64,000 nt of DNA from Marisa cornuarietis. Taxonomy: Eukaryota > Mollusca > Gastropoda > Architaenioglossa > Ampullariidae. Below, one piece after another: positions 1-12,534 of the stretch; position 1 is the first letter of the stretch, and every line of letters starts with the position of its first letter. The stretch is from assembly GCA_004794655.1 (NCBI GenBank), contig SMMW01000511.1, positions 1,293,001 to 1,357,000 of the forward strand. Direction: 5' to 3'. A program made the position numbers and the translations under genes. The notes under the pieces are model-generated. The model saw nothing but the letters and a program-made list of their open reading frames with translations, searched no databases and had not been told where the DNA came from.

Positions 1-126
1 ACTAACGATCGGCAGGTTATATCCAAGGCAGGTGAACTGACCGCATACACGTTCACCAGGATTAATGACCAGGGATTATATGCAAATCAGGTGTATGACA
101 GCACAGAAGGAGTCCGTCCTAACTGA
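1..126 (+). CDS. possible last coding exon of an upstream gene (partial)
   Basis: Frame 1 is open from the window edge to a TGA at 124-126 (41 residues). The translation is polar and holds a YANQV motif, which looks like a tyrosine signalling site (YxNx) in a cytoplasmic tail. There is no start, and the left splice site would lie outside the window. An open frame of this length can arise by chance, so this is only a candidate. The alternative is plain intergenic sequence. Confidence 0.2.
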   Translation, partial: TNDRQVISKAGELTAYTFTRINDQGLYANQVYDSTEGVRPN

Positions 127-1390
127 CGAATTAGAACATTAAGTCCTACGAGAAATACAACAGTAGATCAGGGCTTGGAAGAACAGCCTCGTTGTAGTCA
201 ATCCCCAGTCTATGTCGTTTCGGCAATGCCCTACGGGTGGTTGATTGGTTGTGTTTAACGCCTTGCCAGCAACTAAGACTATATCACCTTCGAGAAAAAG
301 CAATCTTATTTTTAAATGTTTAAGGACAAAAAACCCAAGTGATATAAATATAACATCAATCAAGAAAACGCATTCTCTACCTTGACTTGGCAAGGAATTA
401 GAAGGATTCCACTGTCACTTTCACACAGAAAGTACTATTACGTCTGGTTTGGGAAGTCGAATCTGTTCACCTGGCTTACAGGGCTACCGTGACTACTTCG
501 CACACTAATCAACCTTACTCACAAATCATGCTTTCACAAGTATACCGTAAAGGGTGACTAGTCCTGTTTCTTGACACAAATAAGGGAAATAATACCCCAT
601 CCATACCAGATATAACCCTGACAGAATGTAGTGAACATCTGCCGTCTCCGTGTCACCCAGTTCTCGCTGGAGAGTTGCTGCAGAACCTCTCAGATGTAAG
701 GTCCCTGACGGATCGCAGTATACGTCTGCCGTCTCCGTGTCACTCAGTTCTCTTCAATGGCTCGCTCGTTACAAATCTCTCGCTGACCGCGTATATTATG
801 TTTGTCTTGTCACAAAAATCTCCGCTGAATCCAGAGACTAGTTTGCCTATGCTTGGACCTCAGTATAGGCACTGATTCAGCGTCTACCCTTCGGTGGAGA
901 GGTTGCAAGTGTCCGTTACGATTGTCCCGCTGGCTCTGTATGTCAGTCTTCACTAACAGATTTCTGCTGAATGCCGGGAAAACGTTAAATCCCCCTAACT
1001 TAATTCCCCGTCCACAGGTTTTGACCATCACATCCTTAGTATCCGAGTCACTAAGGTGATCGCCTAGCGACACTATAGCCACGTAGTATCCACGCCGATC
1101 AACTACATTAATTTACCTTATGGTGTAGTCGGCGTGGATTCTCACCTGAGTTAGACTGTGTCGGGCACGGTTACACCACACCATGTTACTTGCTCACATA
1201 TTAGTCCTTTTATTTTTAAAAAAAGTCTCAATTCCTTAGCGCGTCGTGGTGTGATGTAACAATCTACGTTTGCGTCCCACGGTCACGTGGCTTTCCAAGA
1301 TCGTGCCGCTGTTCTACCCTATGCTTTTGAACAACTAATAAAAATAAAAAGGAGTTTGAGCTGCGAAACGTTACAGCCATTGTTTTCCAT
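127..1390. other. intergenic stretch without a supported gene
   Basis: I see no exon with credible splice sites. A direct repeat of about 25 bp (around 641-667 and 727-752, both containing CTGCCGTCTCCGTGTCA) and an inverted repeat (ATCCACGCCGA at 1088-1098 against TCGGCGTGGAT at 1129-1139) are visible. Homology to the phosphatase gene downstream begins near 1390. Confidence 0.5.
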
Positions 1391-1401
1391 TTTCGCGAAA
1401 G

Positions 1402-3720
1402 AGTCTTTTGGCATTCTATCATTCACTAGCTGCTGTCGTTGCTGTGGTTCTTCATATCGTCATCGTAACCACAGCTTACTATCAGGTAAGTGCACGTGTG
1501 AGTGTGAAAGGGATATATCATCTTCGCATTTAGCTTCAACATTCCTTTTAAGGCCCAGTCAAGTACACATCAAAATAACAAAAAGTAGCTGGTAAAGTGT
1601 CCAAAGGCTCATGTCCTGACATTACGAGATACAAAACGTAAAGCCTGATGATATCAAAATGGTTTGTAACTAAATTTAGTCAGCTGCGATTGGATAGAAC
1701 TGCATGCCTTGACAATGATACAAAAACGTTCCGGAATTTACAGAACTTGATATAAGAACTTTCATAATTTTTCATCCTAATGTCGTAAAATCGATCTACG
1801 ACAACCCAGGAGCCATCTAACAGTGCATTTGTTTAGGTGATGAAAGACTAATAGACATAAATCCATCAAAAAACTTTTTGTAATAATTTGATTTGATAAG
1901 AATGTTTAAAAGCATGTGAAAAATGATTTTGCTTATGCTTCCATGTTCCTGATCAAATTAATCATGTTTGCAGGAGAACTATAATATTTCAACATGGTTT
2001 GTTCTCGAATTTCTAACATTTTCTGTTGAAAGAGCAAAGTTATTTCGACATCAAAGAAATGTTACATTGTGGTGAATAAAAACTGTTTACCATCATTTGC
2101 CAGAACCGTCCAGCTGGTCTGACCCACGCCTGCAATATCCGCAAGATGAACGAGAACCGCTATAAAAACCGTTTTAATACCATCCTACCCTGTGAGTATG
2201 CTCTGAAGTGGTTAATATGTCACTTATTTCTGGTCTCTAAGGTCTGACAGATTGCAAATATTTGTATGATAAATGGGTTGATCACAGTACAGCAAAGGAA
2301 AGAGTTTCAAAAAATCCAAGGGAACAACTCCTCATAGTGCTTAAGATACAATTCTAAAAATATCAGCCACACAGACTGAAGTCAAAAGCTGTGACGTCAG
2401 GAATGTACATACCTACGCTTGTGTTTTTAAGGATGTGGCGAAGCGAATGGGGGAGCTGGGACTATATGATAAATTGGCAAATCTGTGATGTTCTGTGGAA
2501 TAATAATAATGAAGATTTGCATAGCGCATATTGACATTCATAGAGAGCATGCTCTTAGGGCTTAAGACATGGACTACATGGATAGAACACGAGGGACAGA
2601 AGAATAAACGACAATACTGACGACAAACAAAAAACAAAGATAGAAAACACAAAAAGGCACCAAGTAACAGGAACAGAGAATATAGTGATTCTGCAGAGAA
2701 AGATGGGGAGAAAAGTAGCAAGAGCGGGAAGGGGGAGGGTAGGAAGGTGTGGCATCTGTCTGTACGTGGGGAGTATTGCAGATTTGGGTCTTGTGGATGA
2801 AAGATTCAGTCTGATTGAGTAAAGTGATGTCAAAATATTTCACAGTTCTGTAGAACTTTAGATAGTAAGTAGCGTAAAATACCTACGGCTCCTAAAAGCT
2901 TCTAATAGCATGAACATTATAATGGAAATTATTTTTAAAAAATTTAAATTTCGACAGACTCCTGGTGATAAAGCGATTTTAACCCTTCTGAAGAGTTTGC
3001 TAAATACGTTGCAGCTGTAACTTAACCACTCATCCTTCCAGTCTTCGTTACTTTCCCTCCATCCTAATCCAGTGATGGTAAACCAACATGCAACTTAAGA
3101 AAAAAGAAACTTAACTTATATGATTAAGTCAAAGACCGTCCAGTTTTCTTGTCTTATTTTCTTCCTTTCTAGACTATTTCAACCGTGTAGTTCTTCAGAA
3201 GGTTGATGGAGATGATGCTTCTGATTACATTAACGCCAGTGTCATACAGGTCTGAAGCACTGGGTTACCTTAGACATGCTTCATTCATACATCAAGAAGT
3301 CAAAACTTCATTAAAACCAGTTTCACACAATATGCAACCTGTAACCTTCTTCAGAAATGTGCTGACAAAGTGATTTACTTCTGTCTTTAGATGCTTGCTT
3401 CCAAAACATTTGAGAAATCTGTATTATGTAAAATCAACTGTTTCATTTCTCTAGTCCTGGTACCATATTTACAGTAGGTATTAATATATTAGTTTACAAG
3501 GTGTCTTCTGCAAAGTAGAATTAGACAAGCACCTATAATAACATTATAATACTACATTTGATTTTCTACCTTTCAGTCTAACAAATCTGTAAAATTCGTT
3601 CCAGACCCTGCTTGATGCCCATGGGATCATAATGACACCGCTGCCAGATTCGTCGGAAACAGTATGAAGACTAGTTGAGGGCTACAGAGTCAAAGATATA
3701 GTGATGCTGGAAAATGCTTT
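1402..3720 (+). pseudogene. partial, decayed copy of the receptor tyrosine phosphatase gene
   Basis: Stretches of this region are near copies of the intact gene at 8.29-11.2 kb. Recognisable exon copies are 1402-1485 (transmembrane exon, 84 bp against 103, its 5' end deleted so it no longer joins in frame), 2104-2191 (first D1 exon, still open, with the NRYKNRFN core) and 3173-3249 (second D1 exon, open, ending SDYINASVIQ). A fourth exon-like block from 3605 reads like the D2 exon of the intact gene (TPLPDSSETV, then RLVEGYRVKDIVML) but has TGA where Trp is expected (about 3664). The two juxtamembrane exons are gone: homology jumps at about 1996 from the equivalent of 8955 to the equivalent of 9955. 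All D1 exons carrying catalytic residues are missing. It cannot encode a phosphatase. I infer a tandem duplicate that has been deleted and rearranged. Confidence 0.8.
2498..2748 (-). mobile_element. LINE 3' end inserted in the pseudogene copy
   Basis: The sequence starts with an (AAT)n run followed by GAAGATTTGCATAGCGCATA and a GAGCATGCTCT core. This is the reverse complement of a 3' tail seen several times in the window (near 23.4, 35.9, 38.9 and 41.1 kb). The matching point in the intact phosphatase gene (about 10455, TCTGTGGCATCTG) lacks it, so the gene copy is an empty site. Strand follows the coding strand inferred from the 41-kb copy. Confidence 0.65.
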
Positions 3721-3770
3721 GTTTAGAAAAAGGTCTGTTGTTCTTACACAGACCACTTCCACCTGATGCC

Positions 3771-3820
<50 letters not shown>
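3771..3820. repeat. (CA)n microsatellite
   Basis: About 25 uninterrupted CA units. Open frames across it on both strands are artefacts of the repeat. Confidence 0.95.
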
Positions 3821-3824
<4 letters not shown>

Positions 3825-4025
3825 CGTGACTAACGACAAAGATCGGAGCATACCCCCCAGACCTATTCAACTGGTCGCAATAACCGATTGTCGGGTTTGT
3901 CAAGTATTTCATTGTTTAGTCCCCGGATTTGTAGAAAGTGTGATCTGATGTGTATCACACTAGTTGATTCATCAGCATAGCGCCTGTAAATCACTTCCTC
4001 CTCCTCCAGTTCATTTCTGTCAGTC

Positions 4026-5226
4026 ATGGCGAGCGCTGTGTCTCTCAGTCTCTCTGCTCTCTTCATGCTGCTAACCTTGTGTTTCGGCCAAGGAGTATGT
4101 GAGTACAGAAATTTCTTATTTCTTACTGTGACTATTAATAGATTTGGAAGTTGTTCAACAATACAATCGTTACCTACTCACCTGTTTGTGTAGTCCGTAA
4201 AAATATGTTTTATTCATAAGTAAAATCACAAGCCTGCCATAAAATATGGACAGTAAGTTGAGAAGAAACCTTCCATCACTCAGGAAAGGTATTTGAACTC
4301 CAGCTTCTTTAGTGAGAAGGTCAGGGTTCTATTTTAGGGTTGGTAGTACACATCAGAATAAACAGAAGTCGTTTGAGAGAATATTTCTATTTGAGAGAAT
4401 ACTTCTTTTTTCTTACTGAAAAAGATGTTGATGACGAGAACAGGATGAGGGTTAGAGTTAATCTAACACTACAAGGTCTGAAGGCCGTGTTGATGTAGGT
4501 GATTTAAAGAACAAAATACACAAAACTTTTACAGAAAAGAAGTAGGGGCAATCATTTCTAATATAGAGAGAGACTTATAATTTAAGATCTGCACCTTTCT
4601 ATTAGGGTACAGTTTTACCTGTTTGATATATTTGTGTATGAAAATAAAAATGTTATTTAAAGCGTATTTTGTTAACTTATGTCGACCTTTCTCTTTACTA
4701 ATCGCAGTATGTGGTCAGGAATTGTGGTGCTGTAAATAAATCTTTGCATTAAATGAAATTCTAGTGATGACCTGTGTTCATTTTCTTGTGGTTTCTCCCA
4801 GACAATGTCGCCCTCAACAAAACCTACAATCAAAGCTCGTATCACACCGGCTTTACTCGAGATGCATCTCACGCAGCAAACGGAAACACTGGCGGCGACC
4901 TTAGTAATAACAACTGTATCCACACCGATGCTGAAGACAAGTTTCCGTCTTGGGAAGTAGACCTCGGAAGAGATTATCCCATTCTCAACATCACACTTTA
5001 TGGAAGAACTGGTTGTGAGTAGAGGGCGCTCGTATCATTTGCTTAAGTTGAATGATGAATTTATTACCATGTTTAGATTGCTTAGCTAAGCTGAACATTT
5101 ATAAAATCTAATGTAATGCAAGGAGCTGGAATAAACAGACTGTAAACAATGAAACATTTAAAGTTTACTTTTGATGTTTATTAAGAACAAAACAAACTAA
5201 GTAGAATTTCCTTCTTTATCATTTCC

Positions 5227-5323
<97 letters not shown>

Positions 5324-7770
5324 GATCGATTGATTGTTTGATCGAACGATGTTCTATTGAATAATTGATTGGGTTTCTTTTTCTATTTCTTTTCTTTATT
5401 TATTCAGTTTTTTTCTTTCTTCGTTTCTTTAATCTCTTTTTTTGTGTAGATTCAAGTCGTCTGTCCAGTGTAGCTGTCAAAGTAGATCAGCACGAATGCA
5501 TCCAGATTAATGATGACCCGGGAATCAGCAACTTAACCCTCTCTTGTTACACTACGCTGTATGGGAGAAAGGTTAATATAAACAAAACATACAACTCACA
5601 GAAAGGGGAGGATAATGCCATCAATATTTGCGAGGTCCAAATATGGGGTAAGTTTACACCAGTGACACTTTATTCTATTTGTCTTTGTGTATTAGTGAAG
5701 AAAAAGTTTCATTATATACTCCCTACTCTGGGATCATATACCATCAGACAAATGTTTCAATAACACACAATTTCTGAGATCTCATGTAGCACCAACAGTC
5801 TGTAAACTTAAATGGTTATATGAAAAGACCAGTTCTTATTTGCTTCATAGAAAACTAGGTTTTAAAAGGAAAGCTAAATCTTTAAGATTTTATTGCGTAA
5901 ACAGTTACCCCGAAAACATAAAAATAATCAAAACAAAATGCATTGAGTTACTGACATGTTCATAAGTAGTTTTAATTTGTGTCCTTTTTTACAATATTGA
6001 TGTCAAGATGAAAAATATATCCATACATCCGTCACCGGACTGTCGACTTATATAGTAATCTCTACCAAAAATAAATCTCCTACATTCTTATGTGTTCACT
6101 AGTGTTTACCTGTTAACGGATTTTTTTAATAATAAAAATTTAGTTAACTTATATAGCGTCATATCCCAGCCCTGTGGGCAACCTCATGGCGCTTTACAAA
6201 GATCACACGTGATAAGTAAATTAATGAAGATAACATCCTTTTCTTAGAACAAGATCTCGATGGGTCACAGTTTAGGTATACAGACCGTACAATCAACTGT
6301 CAAACGCAGAATAAATCGATCGGTAATAAAGAACGTGGCTAAAATTGTGAGGAGATTCCTGGTAATCATGTGATCACATTTCACCATAGAGACTCTGTAT
6401 TAAAATGTTGAATCATACAACTGTTTAGTGATGATATAAAGTTCATCGTAGAGAGGACTAACGAAGAAACTATCATGGCGTTAGTTCAGAAAGACTAGCC
6501 AAAGAAAATTAAAATGAGAAGACGTAAAACAAAAGGCAAGTAAGCAGTTCAACACAATGTCGAGGACGCCATCACAGCCTGTAGGTCAATACAGTGACAC
6601 TGGAGGTACAAGAGATGTTGAAGTGAATGTTTCAAATCACTGACCGCAAAGGAAGTGGCAGGACATGGAGACTGTTAGGCAATGAAAACGTCGATCTCAT
6701 CTATCTAATCAAATTGAAAAGTGTAGAAAGACACAGGCACTACAGCACAGAGGAAGTTAAAGGAGAATGTAGCTCCACAAATGGATGATAAAACTAGAAC
6801 AGATCGTCAACAAACAGAAAAACAGAGAGAGAGAGAGCGCTGTCTCGTACAGTCTGTTCGGTGAGAGGACATCACTCTCTACCAGTTTTTATATTTTTGA
6901 TTTTTACTTTTTCATAAATGTGCATTGTTCTATGTCTACTTACATGCTTTGTTGGTAAGTGTGTGGTGTGTATATGTAGGTGAGGTGTTGGCGGTTACGT
7001 TAAAAAGCACAAAACAGCATGAAGCATTATTTACAGTATAGAATTAATTCTGTACTCTCCTACTTCATCCGCTTTTATAAAGTCATTTTGAGCTGATTTT
7101 AATACCGTTTTGTGTTTAGTAATTGGTTCTGATGACTCTTTTAAGTGTGTCCTCTCGGCTATTATGGCGACAAGTGTGATCAGAAATGTGAAAACTGCAA
7201 GTACAATGCATGCAGCCGCTACAGTGGAGAGTGCAAGGATGGCGAGTGTAAGGCCGGATACACTGGAGAAATGTGTACAGACAGTAAGTGATCATTGCTG
7301 TGATAACAGGCCTCTTGTATTTATAGTCTGGAATAGTAACGAGAGAACACACAAAAACACAGAGAGACGGGAGGACCAAATCACAGACACAAACTTTTCA
7401 TTGTAGCTTTATTATCACTGTAGCTACAAAATGACAGGAGAGAAAAACTAACAGTTGAATGTGGAGATCAACGTGAGATTAGAGAATAAGCAAAAACCTT
7501 GTGTTTGCATAGGAATGAGCGACACAGACGTATAAATACATGCAGAAGAAACATTTGTATTGAGTTTTATTGACTTTTTATCCTCTCCAGAATGCGGAAG
7601 TAACACGTTTGGCGAAAACTGCAGCAGTGAGTGTGGCCATTGTAGGGACCACGTGACCTGTCACCATATTAACGGCAGCTGCATCCATGGCTGTGCTCCG
7701 GGCTGGACCTCAATAAAGTGTGATAAGGGTTAGTGCACTGGATGGTACTTGTGCTCTTACACTCACAAGC

Positions 7771-7832
<62 letters not shown>

Positions 7833-10800
7833 GCTCACTGTCACAGTTGTTGTTTCCTGTACCCATTGTATCAAAGTGTTATTTTGTATGTGCACACTGA
7901 CAGAGTGCCTTGAAGGGTTCTTCGGCGACAGGTGCAGCCAGCAGTGCGGCCATTGCCTCAACGTCAGCCACTGTCATCACGAAACTGGTGTTTGTTATAC
8001 AGGATGTGCCCCTGGCTACGAAGGCAGCACTTGTGAACATGGTATGAGCATTTTTATTTTCTTTGTCGGTGGAAGGGAAGGGAAAGTGACCTTTCGTTTC
8101 CTAGGTCGGTCTGTCGTTTTCTCCCAACTTCATTCAAAGCGAATTGTTTAATAACATTTTCACAGGTATCCAAGTTCTTCGAGGTTACTGTAGCAGCAGC
8201 CACTGGCTGTTTAACCTACCCCTCACTTCGTCCGTGCTGTTTTCTTGAGTTCATGTGTGCCATTGTTTCTCATTTTTCATGAAAGATTTGGGCGCACTCA
8301 GTCTTTTGGCATTCTACCATTCACTAGTTGCTGTCGTTGTTGTGGTTCTTCTAATCATCATCGCAACCGCAGCTATCATTACTATCAGGTAAGTGCATGT
8401 GTGAGTGTGAAAGTCACTTATCTGTTCGTCATTTACTTTCAACTTTCCTCTTAATGACGAGTCAAATACACATCAAAATAGCAAAATGTAGCTGGTAAAG
8501 TGTCTAGTGTTTAATGTCCTGAGATTACGAGATACAAAACGTAAAGCCTGATGATATCAAAATGGTTTGTAACTAAATTTAGTCAACTGCTATTGGCTAG
8601 CGGTTGCAAGCTAAGAACTGCATGCTTTAATTAACAATGATACAAGAAAGTTCTGGAATTTACAGAACTTCGTATAAGAACTTTCATAATTTTTCATCCT
8701 AATGTCGTAAAATCGACCTGCGACAGCCCAGGAGCCATCTAACAGTGCATTTGTTTAGGTGATTACGAATTGTTGGTCTCTTGACGGCTGATGAAAGACT
8801 AATAGACATAAATCCATCAAAACACTTTTTGTAATAATTTGTTGATTTGATAAGAATTCATAAATGCATGTGAAAGAATGCTTTTGCTTATGGTTCCATG
8901 TTCCTGATCTAAGTAATCATGTTTGCCAGGAGAATTATAATATTTCAACATGCCTTTGTTTGTTCCTTTTGAAAGACGACGTCGTTTAAAGCAACTGGCT
9001 GATTCCAAAGTTAAGGTGGCGCCTCCTGAGAAGTCAGTCAGACAACATCCTCGTCCTGATGTCCCCGAGATTTTCGACTATCATGGTAATTCCTCTCTCT
9101 GTCTCTCTCCCCACCTCTTTCTCTCTCTTTCGCTCTGTCTTCCTTTTTGTCACTGTTAGTGATTAGCGGTGTAAAGTATAAAACACAGATCTTAATCTCT
9201 TTGTGGCTTACATCATTTCATTTAGTCTCTTCCTAACCATCAAAAACAACAGCATCGTTTTCAGCATCATCTATCTTACAAACATAAAGCACACTTATCT
9301 TAAAGACTTCAAAAACGCATCTTTTCTCTTTGACTCAATAAAAGGAACTTCAGCGAGTTCTTCACAAGAGACACCTTCATCTTCAGCGTTGTACGAAAAC
9401 GCTCATCACCTTGCCGCGCAACGAAAACCTCTTCCGGAAGAAGGAAACTTCGAGAAAGATCGAGTACAGAGAAACGCTTGTGACGTCAACGTTATCGCCG
9501 ACGACAGAAGGGGAATGGACTCAGAGGAAGCTGAGGAAGAAGAAGCGGAGGAAGATGGCGAAGCCGGGGAAGAAATGTACGCGAAAGTCACGAAATTTCA
9601 CGGAGCTGACGTGAGTCTCAAGTCACTGAGCAAATACGTGATGGAAAGACTGCGCAGTACCAAACTTTATGAAGAGTTTTCGGTGAGGAAGAGTCACAAA
9701 ATATTATACAGTTCTCCGTCTTGACTGGAAAGTATATGAACAATATTTAGTAGAGGCAATTATAATAGGAAACAAATTAAACACACAATTAAACAAACAC
9801 TAGCTGTCACCAGTATACCAAAACATGACTTTTGCCTTATAAGAACTTTCTGAATCGTTCTTTTCATTCAGTTAATTATGATAATTTGAAAATTTGATTT
9901 TCCTTGTATTGACGAGTATTAAGAATCTATTCATTGTTTACTCGTCTGAGGGTTCGTTCTCGAAGTTATAAAATTTTCTGTTGAACGAGCAAAGTTATTT
10001 CGACTACAAAGAAATGTTACATTGCGGTGAATAAAAGCTGTTTACCATCATTTGCCAGAACCTTCCAGCTGGTCTGACCCACGACTGTAATATCGGCAAG
10101 ATGAATGAGAACCGCTATAAAAACCGTTTTAATAGCATCCTACCCTGTGAGTATGCTCCGAGGTGATTAATATGTCACTTATGTCTCGCCTTTAAAGTCT
10201 GACAGATTGAAAATGTTTTTTCTAATATATGGGCTGATCACAGTACATCAAAGGAAAGAGTTTCAGAAAATTCAAGGGAACAACTCTTCATAGTATTGAG
10301 ATACAAACCTAAAAATATCAGCCACACAGACTGAAGTCAAAAGCCGTGACGTCAGGAATGTACAGACGTACGCTCGTGTTTTGAAGGCTGTGGCGAAGTG
10401 AATGGGGGGAGCTGGGACTATGTGTTAATTAGACAAACCTGTGGTTATCTGTGGCATCTGTGTGTACGTGGGGAGTTTTGCAGATTTGGGTCTTGTGGAT
10501 GAAGATTCAGTCTGATTGAGGAAAGTGATGTCAAAATATTTTACAGTTCTGTAGAACTTTAGACAGTAAGTAGAAAATAAGTATGGCTCCTAGAAGCTTC
10601 TAATAGCACGAAGATTATGATGGAAATAATTAAAATTTCTTTAAAATTTAAACCGACTCTTGGTGATAAAACGCGTTTTAACCTTTCTCAACAGTTTGCT
10701 AAATACATGGCAGCTCTAACTTAACCATTCTTCCGTTCAGTCTTTGTTACTTTCTCTCCATCCTTATCCAGTGATGGTAAACAAACATGCAACCTAAGAA

Positions 10801-12475
10801 AAAGGAAACTAAACATATGATTAAGTCAAAGATCGTCCAGTTTTCTTATTGTCTTTACTTTTTTCTTCCTTTCTAGACGATTTCAACCGTGTTGTTCTTC
10901 AGAAGGTTGATGGAGATGATGCTTCTGATTACATTAACGCCAGTGTCATACAGGTCTGAAGCACTGGGTTACCTTAGACATGCTCCATTCATACATCAAG
11001 AAGTCAAAACTTCATTAAAACCAGTTTCACACAATATGCAACCTGTAACCTTCTTCAGAAATGTGCTGACTAATTGATTTACTTCTGTCTTAAGATGCTT
11101 GCTTCCGAAAACATTTGAAAAATCTGTAATATGTAAAATGATTTGCTTCGTCTCTCTAGTCCTATTACCATATTTACAGTAGGTATTAATATATTAGTTT
11201 ACAACGTGTCTTTGCGTTGCAACGTCGAATGAGACAAGCATCTATAATATAGCACCTGTTGTCTGTTCAAGAGACAGCTTTGTCAAAGAAACATAATGCA
11301 TGCTGCTTCCCCAGGAGTCAGTTGTCCAAGTAATTGATTATACAATCTGAAATTCACTGTTTTTAAGCAATAATTTTCTAAGTATTTTTTAAAAGTGGCA
11401 TCCATGTTTACATAAACATTTTATCTAACAGGGTTACAAGCAAAGCAAAGGCTATATCGCAGCTCAAGGTCAGTACACGTTCTTCTTTGTTGAGTTGTAA
11501 TACAATATTCGTGGTAACATCATAAAGTACAGCTTTTCTGAAGAATTTTCGTGTGTAAAAGACATAAATGAACAAGAATATTAAAGAAAAACCTTGAGCA
11601 GACCTTAAGAACAGAAAAGGACTGTGTGCAGTTGAATCCAATAATAATATTTATTTCTAATCAGAAAGTAATCTAGTCTTATCGGACTTTGCAGCACCTA
11701 AAGAAAACACAGTTGACGACTTTTGGCGGATGGTGTGGCAAGAGCAGGTTATCCAGATAATTATGTTGACAAACCTTAGGGAGAATACAAAGGTAAAATC
11801 TTCTACATCAATGTTTGTATTCTGAATAAATCCTTTCTTACTTCGGGAGAATAAAGATTTCATGTAACTAGTTATCAAAACGTTAGTAAAAGGTTCCCTG
11901 GCCCGAAGACCACACGACTGTGGAACGTAACGCCGGTTCGAAGATCGCTCGGCCCAGTGGCTAGAAACCTTGCTATCTTTGTCCACCCCTGCAGCACTCT
12001 GATGTATCAAGAAACCGAAAATCATTTTATTTAAGTATGAAGAACGTGAAAACCAGCGTAAGGGGGACTCTGACCTTACTTTCACAATCAACTGTGAAGG
12101 CACATTCAACAACTTTGAATTCACAGCTAGTGGAGCAACAGTTCACGGAACCCTTATTGCAAATGTCATTTATGTAATTTTGTAATTATAAAGTAGTTGA
12201 TTACATCTCTTGCTATTCAAAAGCTACACGACCTTTTAATGGTCGAACTCTTCTTCATCCACCATTACCTCACCAAGCACGTTTCGAAAAAGACTGAAAA
12301 CCCATCTGTTTATTTAAGATGGACTTAAACTTAAACAACCAAGCAAAACTTCTGTCTTTATTTTTTACTTTCCTGGTGTTTTATCTATTTATTTACTTTA
12401 TTTTTTTCTTATTTATTTTGTTTTTGCTGCGCAATGAGCATTCTTCTGAATGGATACCTGCGCATTACAAATGGA

Positions 12476-12534
<59 letters not shown>

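Noticed and set aside
3766..3948. Open frames on both strands across the CA repeat
   Set aside because: They consist mostly of Thr-His or Val-Cys dipeptides produced by (CA)n; no splice or start context.
7669..7961. Overlapping frames across the GT repeat near the EGF exons
   Set aside because: Antisense or intronic readings of a microsatellite; the real exons are 7591-7728 and 7904-8041.
9406..9614. Alternative frames inside the acidic juxtamembrane exon
   Set aside because: They overlap exon 9345-9682, whose frame is fixed by splice phase on both sides.
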